From NCBI RefSeq assembly GCF_900110105.1, contig NZ_FOCL01000001.1, positions 310,001 to 374,000 of the forward strand: DNA of 64,000 bases, written 5' to 3'. The first letter of the stretch is position 1; every line of letters starts with the position of its first letter. This stretch comes from Mucilaginibacter gossypiicola. Lineage in GTDB: Bacteria; Bacteroidota; Bacteroidia; Sphingobacteriales; Sphingobacteriaceae. Positions 46,341-56,423 of this stretch are shown piece after piece. Both the position numbers and the translations under genes were made by a program. The notes under the pieces were generated by a model. It saw nothing but the letters and a program-made list of their open reading frames with translations. It did not search any database and had not been told where the DNA came from.

Positions 46341-47840
46341 TTAAACCAATCCGAGCGCTTTACTTGTCCTTGCTCTTGTTTCATCGCTTAAGGCTTCATT
46401 GTTTGCCAGCGACTCACCATATGAAGGGATCATTTGCTTAAACTTTTGCTGCCAGGCTTCTGTTTTAGCCTGATTTTTAAAGCAACGCTCAATAAGCTGG
46501 ATCATAATAGGTACTGAGGTTGACGCACCTGGTGATGCCCCCAATAAGGCCGAGATGCTGCCATCCGCAGATGTTACCACCTCCGTTCCAAACTCCAGCA
46601 CACCCGTGTGTTTCGGATCTTTTTTGATAACCTGTACACGCTGGCCTGCTATATCCAAATCCCATTCTTCGGCTTTGGCTGTCGGCATGTAATCCTTTAG
46701 CGCGTTAAGCCTGTCGGCAGGTGATTGCAATACCTGCGAAATAAGATATTTTGTTAAAGGCCAGTTATCGCGCCCCACGGCAAGCAGGGGAAGTATATTA
46801 TTTAGTTTGATAGATCCGAAAAGATCAAGCAGAGATCCTTTTTTCAGGAAACGGGTTGAAAAACCTGCATATGGGCCAAAAAGCAAAGCTCGTTTACCAT
46901 CAATCATACGGGTATCCAGGTGAGGAACCGACATTGGTGGCGAACCAACTGATGCTTTTCCGTACACCTTAGCTTCGTGTTGTTTTACCACATCGGGATT
47001 GTTGCACACCAGCCACTGGCCGCTTACAGGGAAGCCGCCAAAACCTTTACTTTCCGGAATGCCCGATTTTTGAAGCAAGGGCAATGCACCGCCGCCGGCA
47101 CCCACAAAAATAAATTTGGCGTTCAGCTTTCTTTTATTTCCGGTAGTTTTATCTTTTACCGTAACCTTCCATGTGCCGTCGGCGTTACGTTTAATGTCCT
47201 TAACATCATGGTTAAGACTAATGTTTACGTTTTCTTTTTGTTTAAGCTCATCTATCAGCGCGCTGGTAAGGCTTCCAAAATTCACATCCGTACCAATATC
47301 CATAAACGTTGCAGATACCTTTTCATTTGGATCACGGCCTTCCATAACCAACGGGATCCATTGTTTTATCTGGGCTTTATCCTCTGAATATTCCATCCCT
47401 TTAAAAAAGTGATGTTTAGTAAGTGCTTGCTGGCGTTTTTTCAGGTAATCAACATTTTCGGCGCCCCACACAAAACTCATATGCGGCACTTTCCGAATAA
47501 AGCTTTCGGGGTTATTTATAAGGCCCTGATCAATAAGATAAGTCCAAAACTGTTTGCTGATATCAAACTGTTCAGCAATTTTGATAGCCTTTTTTATTTC
47601 AACGCTGCCATCAGGAAGCTGAGGAGTATAATTTAATTCGCAAAAAGCCGAGTGGCCGGTACCTGCGTTATTCATCGGGGCCGAGCTTTCGGCTGCAATG
47701 ACATCCAGGCGTTCAAAAATTTCAATCGTCAAATCGGGTTGCAGCTCTTTAAGCATTACACCAAGGGTGGCGCTCATAATACCTGCGCCAATTAAAACCA
47801 CATCAACCGTTAAATTTGAACCTGTACCGCTATTAGTCAT
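46341..47840 (-). CDS. mqo: Malate:quinone oxidoreductase
   Basis: 499 residues, normal length. It oxidises malate to oxaloacetate at the inner membrane and passes electrons to the quinone pool. FAD-binding site [19 protein letters not shown] (~15-33), then [50 protein letters not shown] and the C-terminal [23 protein letters not shown]. It stands alone; cytochrome bd genes near the right edge could take up the reduced quinone. Confidence 0.97.
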   Translation of the reverse strand: MTNSGTGSNLTVDVVLIGAGIMSATLGVMLKELQPDLTIEIFERLDVIAAESSAPMNNAGTGHSAFCELNYTPQLPDGSVEIKKAIKIAEQFDISKQFWTYLIDQGLINNPESFIRKVPHMSFVWGAENVDYLKKRQQALTKHHFFKGMEYSEDKAQIKQWIPLVMEGRDPNEKVSATFMDIGTDVNFGSLTSALIDELKQKENVNISLNHDVKDIKRNADGTWKVTVKDKTTGNKRKLNAKFIFVGAGGGALPLLQKSGIPESKGFGGFPVSGQWLVCNNPDVVKQHEAKVYGKASVGSPPMSVPHLDTRMIDGKRALLFGPYAGFSTRFLKKGSLLDLFGSIKLNNILPLLAVGRDNWPLTKYLISQVLQSPADRLNALKDYMPTAKAEEWDLDIAGQRVQVIKKDPKHTGVLEFGTEVVTSADGSISALLGASPGASTSVPIMIQLIERCFKNQAKTEAWQQKFKQMIPSYGESLANNEALSDETRARTSKALGLV

Positions 47841-48143
47841 TTTATTATGATATCCTGCATTAGTTTGCAGTGTTATTTATACCAAGGTAAACCTCGTTTT
47901 TGAAAAATTGTTATGATGGTTTAAGTCTTGCCGGCAGTTAACCGGCCGGGCCAAAATAAATCAGGCAATTTTAAGAAATTTTTATAGAAAAACTGTCCTT
48001 TACTTATCCAATTAATGCAATAAAATCTATGTTTAAATTGTTTAAACTTAATTTATAGATTAAAACCGCATTTGGTATATCCAAACACATTAACACAAAA
48101 CGGTTAAAATGATGTATATAAATAAAGTGCTAAATTATAAACC
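47841..48143. promoter_or_regulatory. Divergent region between mqo and a lipoprotein gene
   Basis: 303 bases, A/T-rich. Near mqo the minus strand reads TACCTTGG (47882-47889), one mismatch from TAnnTTTG. A short GCCGGC/GCCGGC-type palindrome lies near 47930-47947. No other element was recognised. Confidence 0.4.
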
Positions 48144-48686
48144 ATGAATCTGTTTAAACCATGTATTTACTTTTGTGTTTTGGCGATGACAATATTTGCC
48201 TGCAGGCAATCCAATAAACAATCCAAACCGAAGCCAGTATCAAATGATATTTCAAAAACAACGGTAACGGTAGCCGGCAAAAAAGATAGCGTGATTAACA
48301 ATCCGCGCAAAAAATATGGAGAGGCAACGGTAAGCGATCCCTGCGTAAAATGTTTGCTGGCCGTTATACAGGATAGTAAAAGCTACAAAGAAAACACCAA
48401 CGGTGTTTCGTCGCAAAGTATAAATTTTACCATTAACTGGGTAAAAGCATCCGCACCGGCATTAAAGCCCGACACAAGCAACAAAACCAATGGTTTAAGG
48501 GTTGATGTAAAGAAAGAAGAAGATGGTGAAGATACCCGACTATGCTCATATATATATAATAATACAAACGGCACAATGTACCTGCTTGATAGTCAAAACA
48601 AGTATAAGAATGAAGTTTCAAGCATCACGCCGGCTATCCTGAAAAAAATCCGCAATAGTTGCTATTGGGGAGTCGCTTCGCGATAA
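48144..48686 (+). CDS. Hypothetical lipoprotein
   Basis: 180 residues. Lipobox MTIFAC gives an acylated Cys at 20, followed by a Gln/Lys/Pro-rich linker to about residue 50. The remaining part has several Cys (CVKCLL near 70-74, LCSYIYNN, and NSCYWGVAS at the end) that could form disulfides in the periplasm. Its family is not recognised. It converges tail-to-tail with the hybrid kinase gene, only 3 bases apart, so the two share a transcription end region. Confidence 0.7.
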   Translation: MNLFKPCIYFCVLAMTIFACRQSNKQSKPKPVSNDISKTTVTVAGKKDSVINNPRKKYGEATVSDPCVKCLLAVIQDSKSYKENTNGVSSQSINFTINWVKASAPALKPDTSNKTNGLRVDVKKEEDGEDTRLCSYIYNNTNGTMYLLDSQNKYKNEVSSITPAILKKIRNSCYWGVASR

Positions 48687-48689
48687 TGG

Positions 48690-51600
48690 TTAAACATATT
48701 TGCCTTTTATGTTTTTCATCATTTTGTAAGCGCCCTTTAAAACATTGATCAGCGCATCGGTTTTCATGGGTTTGGCTATATAGTCGTCCATACCCTCGCT
48801 TATGCACATATCCCGATCGTCGGGGCCTGCATTCGCTGTCATAGCAATAATAAAAGGTTGCTTAAAGGCATATTGACGAATGTGGCGGGTTGCCTCAAAG
48901 CCATCCATCTCGGGCATCTGCACATCCATGAAAATCACGTCAAATTTTGGATTGGCTTTTAATTTATCAAGGGTTTCGTACCCGTTATGCGCCATATCAA
49001 ATTCGTAACCCAGCTTCTCGAGAATGCGGCTGATAAGTTTTTGGTTAACGGTATTATCCTCGGCCACGAGAATGTTAAGGGGATATTCTTTTGCAAAATT
49101 CACATCGAGCAATTTATCCGGCTTTATTTCGGGTGCAGGTGGCTGAATTTTACCCTGAAACTCGGCCTGTAAGCTTTTGCCCAATTGCGATTGTTTTACA
49201 GGTTTGGTTAAAATGGACGAAAATAAGCCCGGGTATTTTTTCTTTGACCCATCGCCAATGGAGCTAAGCATAATTACCGGAAGAGCTTTATAGTTGTTTT
49301 TGATCTCCCGCGCTAATCCAACACCATCCATCTCGGGCATCTCCATGTCAGTTATAACCAGGTTAAAACCATTATTGGCGGCAAGTACATCAAGCGCCTG
49401 TTTGCCCGAAGCTGCAGCTACAGTTTGAATTCCCCATTGTTCAAGCTGTGTTTGCAGGATAAAGCGGTTTGTTTTATTATCATCAATAATAAGCACCTTT
49501 TTTCCTTCGAGCTCTTCCGCATTAAAAACAATAGGTACTTGCTTGGATTGTTTGCTGCTGATGGCGGTTTTTATGGTAAATACAAATACAGAGCCCTCAC
49601 CAAAAACACTTTCGGCCCATATTTCGCCGCCCATCAATTTCACCAGGCGTTCGCTGATGACAAGCCCCAACCCGGTGCCGCCATATTTGCGCGTGGTTGA
49701 TGAATCAACCTGCGAGAAGGCATTAAACAAGGTTGTCAGCTTATCTTCCGGAATACCTATACCAGTATCCATAACGCTAAAGCCAATCTCAATTTCTTTA
49801 TCATTAATTTTCTTTGACAAAAACACTTTAATAAACACCTCACCGCGCTCGGTAAACTTCAGAGCATTTCCTGTTAAATTGGTAAGCACCTGTTTTAGCC
49901 TTAAACTGTCGCCAATAACCTGGTGGGGCAGGGCCGGATCAATCTGATAAACGAGTTCGAGTTCGCGTTTAGCAGCATTTTGCGAAAAGATATCCATTAC
50001 CTCTTCAATACATTGGCGCAGGTCAAAATCTTCCTGCTCCATTTCCATTTTCCCTGACTCAATCTTGGAGAAATCAAGAATATCGTTGATCACATTTACC
50101 AAACTGTCGCCACAAGATATAATGGTATCGGTATAATCACGTTGCTCTGCATTCAGTTCAGTTTCGCCTAACAACGAGGCCATGCCGATAACTCCGTTCA
50201 TCGGTGTCCTGATTTCATGGCTCATCGTAGCTAAAAATATGCTTTTGGCCTGGTTGGCTTTGTCTGCTTCTTCCCGCGCTTCACGCTCCTGTTCTTTTTG
50301 CAATTGCAATTCTTCTGATTGAGCCTGCAACTCTTCGTTCAATGCCTGTAATTCTTCCGACTGATTTTGAAGTTCGATATTCAGTGTTTGGAGATTTTCA
50401 GATTGTGCCTTTAATTCTTCCGATTGTTGCATAACCTCGGCCGTACGTTCGGTAACCTGTTCTTCAAGCAGATTCTTTTGTTGTACGATGGCATTTATCC
50501 TAAGTCGGTGCCATGTATAAATAATTACCGCAACAAAGAAAACAAGTAAACTGATAAACCACCAGGTGAGCCAGAAAGGAGGGAGTACGGTTACATTTAA
50601 ACTTACCTGCCTTATAGACCATTTTCCGTCGGTGCTGCGGCTTTTTACCCTGAAAACGTAATTGCCTGCGGGTAAATTAGTGTAAGTTGCTGTATTTTTA
50701 TTGCCAACGTAGTTCCAGCCTTTATCAAAACCCTCCAATTGATAAGCGTACGACTCCTTATTACTTAAGGCATAATCCATCGAGACATATTCAAAGGATA
50801 TAACAGATTGATCATGGGTTAAGGTGATAGACTTTGTCTCCGTAATTTCTTCTTTCAATGGCGAGGGATCGTCACTGTTTTGAGCTACGCTGATAGACTT
50901 ATTATAGATCTGGAAATCGGTGAGTACCAACGGCGGGTCGTATATGTTATTTCTGATGCTTTCTGGGTTGAACATGTTAAACCCGTTAACACCACCAAAA
51001 TACATGACCCCATCACGGCTTTTTACTGCCGAGTGAGGTTTAAATTCTTCGGCCTGCAGGCCATCTTCAATAGTAAAATTCCTGAATTTATTGGTTTTAG
51101 GATTGTATCTCGAAAGACCTTTATTAGTGCTGATCCATAAATTACCGCTGCTGTCTTCTTCAACAGCATAAGTATAATTATTGGGCAGGCCATCCTTTAC
51201 TTTGAAGTTTGCAACTTTACCTGTAACCGGATTTAAACGATAAATACCTCCATAAGTACAGATCCAGATATTACCCAGATGATCTTCAAAAAGGTCAAGG
51301 GCAGTGTTATTGCCAAGCGCACTGTTCAGTTTTTCATACTGCACAGGTTTAAATGAATTAGTTGCCGCATCAAATAAATTAACACCGCCATCATTAGTGC
51401 CTACCCACAGGTTTCCCTTCGAATCGCCAAGTAACGAATTGATATTATCGCTACTGATGCTTTTGGGATTATTGGCATCATGACGGTAATGAATAAATTT
51501 GTTGGTTTTAGGATCGAAGAGATCAAGTCCTGTTCCAAGAGTGCCAAACCATAACTTCCCATCAAGTGTCTTGGCTATGGCATAGATGTTATTGCCGCTT

Positions 51601-52985
51601 ATGCTGGTGCTATCGTCAGGATTATGCTTAAACGACCTAAAACTGTTGGTTTGCGGGTTCATCATGCTTACCCCATCGCCCCAGGTGCCTATCCATAAAT
51701 TGTTTTTGGCATCTTCCTGAATAGTCAAAACATAATTACCGCAGATGTTACTGTTGCTATTTTTATAAACTTTGAACTCGCCTTTTTCAGGGTTAAAAAG
51801 GTTAAGGCCGCCGCCATCTGTACCTACCCATATATTGTTCTTTTGATCTGAGTAAACACTTAATACAAAGTTATTAGATAAGCTGCCGGTTTGTGCCCCA
51901 TGCTGGTAATGAGTAAAGTTTTCGCTTGTTTTTTTATAAAAATTAAGACCGGAAGCAAATGCGCCTATCCACATGTTGCCGTTTTTGTCTTTCATGATAA
52001 CATCTACCGAATTATTGGCGATACTACTGTTATCTACATCATCCTCCTGGTGGTTATTAAATTTGCCCTGGGCGTAATTGAAAATATTCAGCCCGCCATT
52101 TTCGGTGCCGATCCACAAGTCGTGATTACTGTCTTCGGCAAGGCATTGTACACTGTTATAAGAAAGGGAGCTTTTGTTACCGGGATCATTTTTATAATGA
52201 ATAAAGGCTTTGGTAGCAGGATCAAACAGGTTGAGCCCCCCGTCGCTTACGCCTACCCATAAACGGTGACTGCTGTCTTCTAAAATTGCATTGATCTTAT
52301 TAGCCGAAAGAGATGTTGATTTGTTTTCATCATGCACAAAACGGGTAAAATTATGGCTTTGCTGGTTATAAAGGTTTAAACCTCCATAAGTTGTGCCTAT
52401 CCATAGTTTATTTTGGCTGTCTACATAAACTGTACGGACGTTATTATCACTTAAACTGCCTGTGTCGGTTGCAATATACCGGTAATGCGCAAACTTTTTT
52501 TGGGTTATATTAAACTGATCAAGACCCTCTTTTTGATTTGCGATCCACAGGTTGCCGCTTTTATCAAGTGCTATCTTAACTAAAATATCACTTGCTATTG
52601 AATTAATGTTGCCGGAATTATGACGATAATGGATAAAACGATCAAATTTACGGTCGTACATGTTTAACCCGCCGCCACTGGTTGAGATCCATAGATTGCC
52701 ATCATGATCCTCAACTATATCCTGAACAAAGCTATTGCTGATACTATTATTATCGCCGACAATATTTTTAAAAACTTTGAATTTGTTACCGTCATAACGA
52801 TTAAGGCCGTCGCGCGTGCCCACCCATATAAAACCCCGGCTATCCTGTATTATGCAATTTATATTTAATTCAGAAAGCCCCTCACGGCTGCCAATATGCT
52901 GAAAATGAATGGGGCGGTTTTGTGAGAATACGCATAACGAAATAGCTTGCAATAATAAAACAAGGTAACACTTATAGCTATTCAT
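48690..52985 (-). CDS. Hybrid sensor histidine kinase with propeller sensor and two receiver domains
   Basis: 1431 residues from ATG 52985; the upstream TTG at 53003 is less likely because a signal peptide begins at [13 protein letters not shown]. The periplasmic part has about a dozen two-component propeller repeats (motif LWIGT..GGLN/D) and a Y_Y_Y domain. One membrane segment lies near 803-823, then a long coiled coil of SEELQ-type heptads. HisKA has the phospho-His H923 ([10 protein letters not shown]), followed by HATPase_c. Two receiver domains end the protein, with Asp at 1213 and 1354. Unlike canonical HTCS regulators it has no AraC-type DNA-binding domain, so its output must pass to another protein. 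No SusCD genes are adjacent. Confidence 0.95.
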   Translation of the reverse strand: MNSYKCYLVLLLQAISLCVFSQNRPIHFQHIGSREGLSELNINCIIQDSRGFIWVGTRDGLNRYDGNKFKVFKNIVGDNNSISNSFVQDIVEDHDGNLWISTSGGGLNMYDRKFDRFIHYRHNSGNINSIASDILVKIALDKSGNLWIANQKEGLDQFNITQKKFAHYRYIATDTGSLSDNNVRTVYVDSQNKLWIGTTYGGLNLYNQQSHNFTRFVHDENKSTSLSANKINAILEDSSHRLWVGVSDGGLNLFDPATKAFIHYKNDPGNKSSLSYNSVQCLAEDSNHDLWIGTENGGLNIFNYAQGKFNNHQEDDVDNSSIANNSVDVIMKDKNGNMWIGAFASGLNFYKKTSENFTHYQHGAQTGSLSNNFVLSVYSDQKNNIWVGTDGGGLNLFNPEKGEFKVYKNSNSNICGNYVLTIQEDAKNNLWIGTWGDGVSMMNPQTNSFRSFKHNPDDSTSISGNNIYAIAKTLDGKLWFGTLGTGLDLFDPKTNKFIHYRHDANNPKSISSDNINSLLGDSKGNLWVGTNDGGVNLFDAATNSFKPVQYEKLNSALGNNTALDLFEDHLGNIWICTYGGIYRLNPVTGKVANFKVKDGLPNNYTYAVEEDSSGNLWISTNKGLSRYNPKTNKFRNFTIEDGLQAEEFKPHSAVKSRDGVMYFGGVNGFNMFNPESIRNNIYDPPLVLTDFQIYNKSISVAQNSDDPSPLKEEITETKSITLTHDQSVISFEYVSMDYALSNKESYAYQLEGFDKGWNYVGNKNTATYTNLPAGNYVFRVKSRSTDGKWSIRQVSLNVTVLPPFWLTWWFISLLVFFVAVIIYTWHRLRINAIVQQKNLLEEQVTERTAEVMQQSEELKAQSENLQTLNIELQNQSEELQALNEELQAQSEELQLQKEQEREAREEADKANQAKSIFLATMSHEIRTPMNGVIGMASLLGETELNAEQRDYTDTIISCGDSLVNVINDILDFSKIESGKMEMEQEDFDLRQCIEEVMDIFSQNAAKRELELVYQIDPALPHQVIGDSLRLKQVLTNLTGNALKFTERGEVFIKVFLSKKINDKEIEIGFSVMDTGIGIPEDKLTTLFNAFSQVDSSTTRKYGGTGLGLVISERLVKLMGGEIWAESVFGEGSVFVFTIKTAISSKQSKQVPIVFNAEELEGKKVLIIDDNKTNRFILQTQLEQWGIQTVAAASGKQALDVLAANNGFNLVITDMEMPEMDGVGLAREIKNNYKALPVIMLSSIGDGSKKKYPGLFSSILTKPVKQSQLGKSLQAEFQGKIQPPAPEIKPDKLLDVNFAKEYPLNILVAEDNTVNQKLISRILEKLGYEFDMAHNGYETLDKLKANPKFDVIFMDVQMPEMDGFEATRHIRQYAFKQPFIIAMTANAGPDDRDMCISEGMDDYIAKPMKTDALINVLKGAYKMMKNIKGKYV

Positions 52986-53147
52986 TAAAATAATTTTGGG
53001 CAAATTGAAAGAAGCGGTTTAAACGTGAACCATTAGCAGCATTAAATTTAATAAATTTCATCATTTATTAAATATGAGCTAATAACATTTAGTATTTAAA
53101 CGGGCCAGCGACAAATTTTGTTATATTATTTTAACGAAACAAACATT

Positions 53148-53155
53148 TACTTTTG
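53148..53155 (+). promoter_or_regulatory. -7 box directly before the VF530 gene
   Basis: TACTTTTG matches TAnnTTTG and ends 5 bases before ATG 53161, so the message would be leaderless or nearly so. No good -33 box. Confidence 0.45.
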
Positions 53156-53160
53156 CCCCT

Positions 53161-53373
53161 ATGCAGCAACAGCCCAACAATCCATTACATGGTAAAACCC
53201 TTGAGATGATACTTAACGAACTGGTAGCCCACTTTGGCTGGAAAGAACTGGGTATGCGGATCAGGATCAATTGTTTTAATGATAATCCGAGTATCAAATC
53301 AAGCCTCAAGTTTTTGAGAAAAACAGATTGGGCAAGAAAGAAGGTTGAAGAGTTGTATTTGGAGATAGCGTGA
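53161..53373 (+). CDS. VF530 family DNA-binding protein
   Basis: 70 residues with the VF530 (DUF2132) pattern: [21 protein letters not shown], then [31 protein letters not shown] compact helical, basic protein. Family members are called DNA-binding from structure; the physiological role is unknown. It converges with the DEAD-box-like gene; a palindrome lies between them. Confidence 0.92.
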   Translation: MQQQPNNPLHGKTLEMILNELVAHFGWKELGMRIRINCFNDNPSIKSSLKFLRKTDWARKKVEELYLEIA

Positions 53374-53387
53374 TGGAAATGTGATGG

Positions 53388-53420
53388 AGACTTACGAAGT
53401 TTTTAAAACTTCGTAAGTCT
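53388..53420. terminator. Palindrome between converging genes
   Basis: A perfect 16-bp inverted repeat (53388-53403 against 53405-53420) around one base, with the core CTTACGAAGTTTT. The only T runs are inside the stem, so it is an unusual terminator. The sequence type is familiar as a dispersed repeat in Bacteroidota, and its CTTACG..AGTTTT core recurs at 57458-57509. Confidence 0.6.
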
Positions 53421-53436
53421 GGATATAACGGATTTT

Positions 53437-54735
53437 TTACCCGTGCTTTTTCTTCTTATTCATTTTGGCCTTAGTACTGGCGCTTAAATTATAAGTTTTG
53501 GCATTTGATGCTTTCTTTTCGTGAAAAGCTTCGCCAACACCCGCAGGTTTAACATCCTCTTTTGCATCTGTCTTTTTAGGCTTCGACTCGGTTACGATGA
53601 CCAGGTCATCAGGCAAATCGGCCACAGGGATCTTATTCCCGATCATCTGTTCAATCTTTTTCACCTGGCTCAACTCAATATCAGTGGCAAATGTCATGGC
53701 CAGTGTTTCTTCTTTATTATCCGGGTTATGGTTTGCCACGCGGTTAATAAACAGATCATTATCGGCAGGTAAATCAAAGTGGATCAGGAAGGGGATACCA
53801 CTCAGGTTAACTTCTTCCTCGTTTTCGTTAGTTACGATCAGGATTCTTGCGCCGTTGTCAGCTTTAAAAGCTTCAATATCTTTAAATCCTTTTGTATCAA
53901 AAAACTTTGGGTTCAGATAGGCAACACCCGTACGCAAACGGCTTTTGAGACTTTGAAAAAGCTTTTCGGCTGTAGTTTGATTGTTTACAAACACCACGGT
54001 TTTAGTAAACAATTCTTCATCGTACATGAATAAATTGAGCAGGTTAAGTTTAGTGCCGAAGTTAGGTACATTATACAACAGCTGCTCATAGGTTTCAACA
54101 GCTGTGTCGCCCAATTCGTCTACTTCAATTATAGCTGGTTGTCTCATGAACGGATCAATCATTTTTTCGAGTTTGGCATGCATAACTTCGGTAAACACCA
54201 GGTGCTGACCTTTGTCAATGCTGTTAGCCAGTTCTGCAACCGGCAATTGCAATCCTCTTTTAACTATCTGATCGGCATCGTCAACCACCAGCAAATCAAC
54301 CTTATTTAAATTCAGGGCTAATTTAAGATAGATAGCTCTTGCCCTGTCAGGAGTGGCTACAACAATGTCGGCACCATCGGCAAGCTCATCCATCTGGCTT
54401 TCAAAACCGGGGGTAACGTACAAACCAACAATACGGATGGATTTATTTTTGTTAAGCCTGTCAAACTGTTCTATAACAGCAAATACATGCTCTTTTTCGG
54501 GTACGAGGATCAACACGCGCGGTACACCCTCCGGGGCGTAGTTAAAGCGGTTTAACACACCCAATACGTAGGTAGTAGTTTTGCCGCTGCCCTCCGGACC
54601 AATGGCAATAATATCCTGCCCGCCAATAATACGGTTGATGGTTTTAAGCTGGAGCTCTTTAGGATTTGCAAAACCGGCTTCGTTTACCGAACGCAATAAT
54701 TGTTTATTAAGCTTCAATTTATCAGACCACGCCAT
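53437..54735 (-). CDS. DEAD-box helicase-like protein with degenerate C-terminal motifs
   Basis: 432 residues. The first RecA-like domain keeps the Q motif (FANPKELQ), Walker A (GPEGSGKT, 46-53), TPDR for TPGR (129-132) and DDAD in place of DEAD (152-155). The SAT motif is not recognisable (VFTEV). In the second domain motif V and motif VI are lost: the place of HRIGRTGR reads INRVANHN after IHFDLPAD. The end is Lys-rich (KAKMNKKKKHG), suited to RNA binding. It may bind ATP and RNA without full helicase activity, for example as an assembly factor. It follows truA by 82 bases but has its own -7 box. Confidence 0.88.
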   Translation of the reverse strand: MAWSDKLKLNKQLLRSVNEAGFANPKELQLKTINRIIGGQDIIAIGPEGSGKTTTYVLGVLNRFNYAPEGVPRVLILVPEKEHVFAVIEQFDRLNKNKSIRIVGLYVTPGFESQMDELADGADIVVATPDRARAIYLKLALNLNKVDLLVVDDADQIVKRGLQLPVAELANSIDKGQHLVFTEVMHAKLEKMIDPFMRQPAIIEVDELGDTAVETYEQLLYNVPNFGTKLNLLNLFMYDEELFTKTVVFVNNQTTAEKLFQSLKSRLRTGVAYLNPKFFDTKGFKDIEAFKADNGARILIVTNENEEEVNLSGIPFLIHFDLPADNDLFINRVANHNPDNKEETLAMTFATDIELSQVKKIEQMIGNKIPVADLPDDLVIVTESKPKKTDAKEDVKPAGVGEAFHEKKASNAKTYNLSASTKAKMNKKKKHG

Positions 54736-54767
54736 CAGTATATCGATTAAAATTTAAAATGAGGGTG

Positions 54768-54775
54768 CAAAAGTA
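54768..54775 (-). promoter_or_regulatory. -7 box before the DEAD-box-like gene
   Basis: On the minus strand this reads TACTTTTG, matching TAnnTTTG, about 32 bases before the start codon. No clear -33 box. Confidence 0.45.
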
Positions 54776-54817
54776 CCAAATTAACGCGTCATATTTTTAA
54801 AAATCAGCAGATAAGCG

Positions 54818-55615
54818 TTATATAGGGTACCAGTCGGTACTATTGAGCAATGAAAATGCCGACCTCGGTTCAAGATCGAGGTAACGATACGTAACTTTTG
54901 AAAGGTATAAACCCTGCGGATGAGCCGGAATAATGATTTTGGGCGTTTGTTTATTAGCGATATAAAATTCAAACTCATCTGTACTCATCTTGCCCTGACC
55001 AATTTCAAGCAACCTCCCCATAGTTATCCTGATCATCTTGTACAAAAAACGGTTGGCAGTAATGTTAAACCTCAGTTTACTACCGTTGCCATCAATATAA
55101 AGCCCGGCAGATTTTACGTGACAGATAGTATGCTCTATTTTATCAGGTGTTTTACACAAAGCGCGGAAGTCGGTATAATCAGGCAGAATAGAAACAGCCT
55201 TTTTCATGGCATCCAAATCAAGGTCCTGATCAGGATAAAGCGAGCTGAAACGGCCCAGGAAAGGGTCTTTATAATTGTGGATGAAATAATCATAAGATCG
55301 GATCACACCATCAAAGCGGGCATGTGGATCGCCCTGCATCGGGATAATATCAAATATGGCAATATCATCCGGAAGCAGCTTATTTAGGCGAAACAAAAGG
55401 TCAAAGTCTAAATTATCATCAATATCAGCATGAAAAAAATACTGACTTGCGTGTACTTTGGCATCCGTACGACCACAACCGTTAATGGCAACCGGGTATT
55501 TCAGGATTTTTTCCAGGGCTGTTTCAATTACCTCCTGTACTGTAATTGCCTTCGAGAGTTTTTGCCAGCCCGAATACCTTGCACCATGATAACCTATGTG
55601 AAAAAAGTAACGCAT
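54818..55615 (-). CDS. truA: tRNA pseudouridine synthase A
   Basis: 265 residues. It makes pseudouridine in the tRNA anticodon arm (positions 38-40 in the family). Start MRYFFHIGYHGARYSGWQ is typical. The catalytic Asp is D51 in NGCGRTDAKVHA. Also visible are HARFDGVIRSYDYFIHN and RFNITANRFLYKMIRITMGRLLEIG. A Lys replaces part of the usual YxY/F surroundings at 12-18 but nothing essential is missing. The DEAD-box-like gene follows on the same strand. Confidence 0.96.
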   Translation of the reverse strand: MRYFFHIGYHGARYSGWQKLSKAITVQEVIETALEKILKYPVAINGCGRTDAKVHASQYFFHADIDDNLDFDLLFRLNKLLPDDIAIFDIIPMQGDPHARFDGVIRSYDYFIHNYKDPFLGRFSSLYPDQDLDLDAMKKAVSILPDYTDFRALCKTPDKIEHTICHVKSAGLYIDGNGSKLRFNITANRFLYKMIRITMGRLLEIGQGKMSTDEFEFYIANKQTPKIIIPAHPQGLYLSKVTYRYLDLEPRSAFSLLNSTDWYPI

Positions 55616-55675
55616 TATTATTTATGAGTATAGTTTTCAAAAATGCAGATTATTTCAAGAACACTGCATAAAACA

Positions 55676-55705
55676 AAAGCCCAATGTAATTAAACACCGG
55701 GCTTT
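55676..55705 (-). terminator. Terminator after the CDGSH gene
   Basis: On the minus strand AAAGCCC pairs with GGGCTTT across a 16-base loop, followed by a T-rich tail. It lies about 20 bases after the stop codon of the CDGSH gene. Confidence 0.65.
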
Positions 55706-55725
55706 ATGTATATAAAAACAATTGT

Positions 55726-55950
55726 TTATACTTTTTTTGGCGGCAGATCAAATGCTATAGCGTTATGCTCAAAATGGCCTTTGTGCGAACCATCGCAAAA
55801 TGGCTTATTTGCTGATAAACCGCAGCGGCAGATAGAAACTATCGTACGGCCCTGTAAACCATAAGCATTACCTTGCATATCCACTATTTCGAAATCGCCA
55901 TCTATTTTAACCGAACCGTTATTGTTAATGGTAAGTTTAGTTTTCTCCAT
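55726..55950 (-). CDS. CDGSH iron-sulfur domain protein
   Basis: 74 residues with a full CDGSH motif: C41-x-C43, C52-D-G-S-H56 (CRCGLSANKPFCDGSH). These four residues hold a [2Fe-2S] cluster with one His ligand. The N-terminal 35 residues form a small beta region. Members take part in iron-sulfur or redox sensing; the exact role here is unknown. It has its own -7 box and terminator and so is a single-gene unit. Confidence 0.95.
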   Translation of the reverse strand: MEKTKLTINNNGSVKIDGDFEIVDMQGNAYGLQGRTIVSICRCGLSANKPFCDGSHKGHFEHNAIAFDLPPKKV

Positions 55951-55965
55951 GTTTTAAATTTTGCG

Positions 55966-55973
55966 CAAAGTTA
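55966..55973 (-). promoter_or_regulatory. -7 box before the CDGSH gene
   Basis: On the minus strand TAACTTTG, a match to TAnnTTTG, about 15 bases before the start codon. Confidence 0.5.
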
Positions 55974-56047
55974 AAATATGGCAGTAGGCTAATGTGGTTT
56001 ATTTGTTATTTAGAAGTGTTCCTGATTGGACAAACAAGGGCGCGCCT

Positions 56048-56275
56048 TTAATTAAACGATTGGTTAAACGCAACGAGCACTTGCAGAAAAACATCCCGGT
56101 CAAGCGCAAAAGAAGACGGCTGTTCGGGTTTTACCGGTTTTCCATTTTTTATTTTAAGCGGAAACAAGGCAATAAAATCACGGATACTGATCTCGTATCT
56201 TAGCGTCGGGTTGCGGCGATGGATTTCTTCCAGCCTCATCTCAAAAATGGAAACGCTTAGCGGGTCTGCAATCAT
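56048..56275 (-). CDS. Small conserved-looking hypothetical protein
   Basis: 75 residues, soluble: MIADPLSVSIFEMRLEEIH at the start, a helical middle (RYEISIRDFIALFPLKI), a Lys/Pro linker (KNGKPVKPEQPSS) and an amphipathic end (DRDVFLQVLVAFNQSF). No family recognised. The case for a real gene is the promoter: a TTG -33 box, 19 bases, and TAGTTTTG lie just before the ATG, leaving a leader of only a few bases. Codon use is like that of its neighbours. The overlapping plus-strand frame at 55994-56203 looks random. Confidence 0.6.
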   Translation of the reverse strand: MIADPLSVSIFEMRLEEIHRRNPTLRYEISIRDFIALFPLKIKNGKPVKPEQPSSFALDRDVFLQVLVAFNQSFN

Positions 56276-56279
56276 TACC

Positions 56280-56309
56280 CAAAACTAATATTTGTTTATT
56301 TGTCTGCAA
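56280..56309 (-). promoter_or_regulatory. Promoter of the 75-residue gene
   Basis: On the minus strand: TTG (56307-56309), exactly 19 bases, TAGTTTTG (56280-56287). This is one of the two best promoters in the window. The -7 box ends 4 bases before the ATG. Confidence 0.65.
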
Positions 56310-56374
56310 TGAAGCGTTATTCATAAATGACAAACTTATGATGCGTAAAAATCGGCCCGGCATGTCATTCCGCA

Positions 56375-56382
56375 TAAATTTG
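56375..56382 (+). promoter_or_regulatory. -7 box before the aldo/keto reductase
   Basis: TAAATTTG matches TAnnTTTG, 41 bases before ATG 56424. The -33 region is unclear. Confidence 0.45.
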
Positions 56383-56423
56383 TGATAGAGGCTGCGGCCT
56401 TTTACATCATAAAACATTAAACT

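Noticed and set aside
49543..49947. 134-codon plus-strand frame inside the hybrid kinase gene
   Set aside because: Antisense to the HATPase domain; shadow frame.
55994..56203. 69-codon plus-strand frame opposite the 75-residue gene
   Set aside because: Basic, low-complexity peptide without a promoter; the minus-strand gene has a clear promoter.
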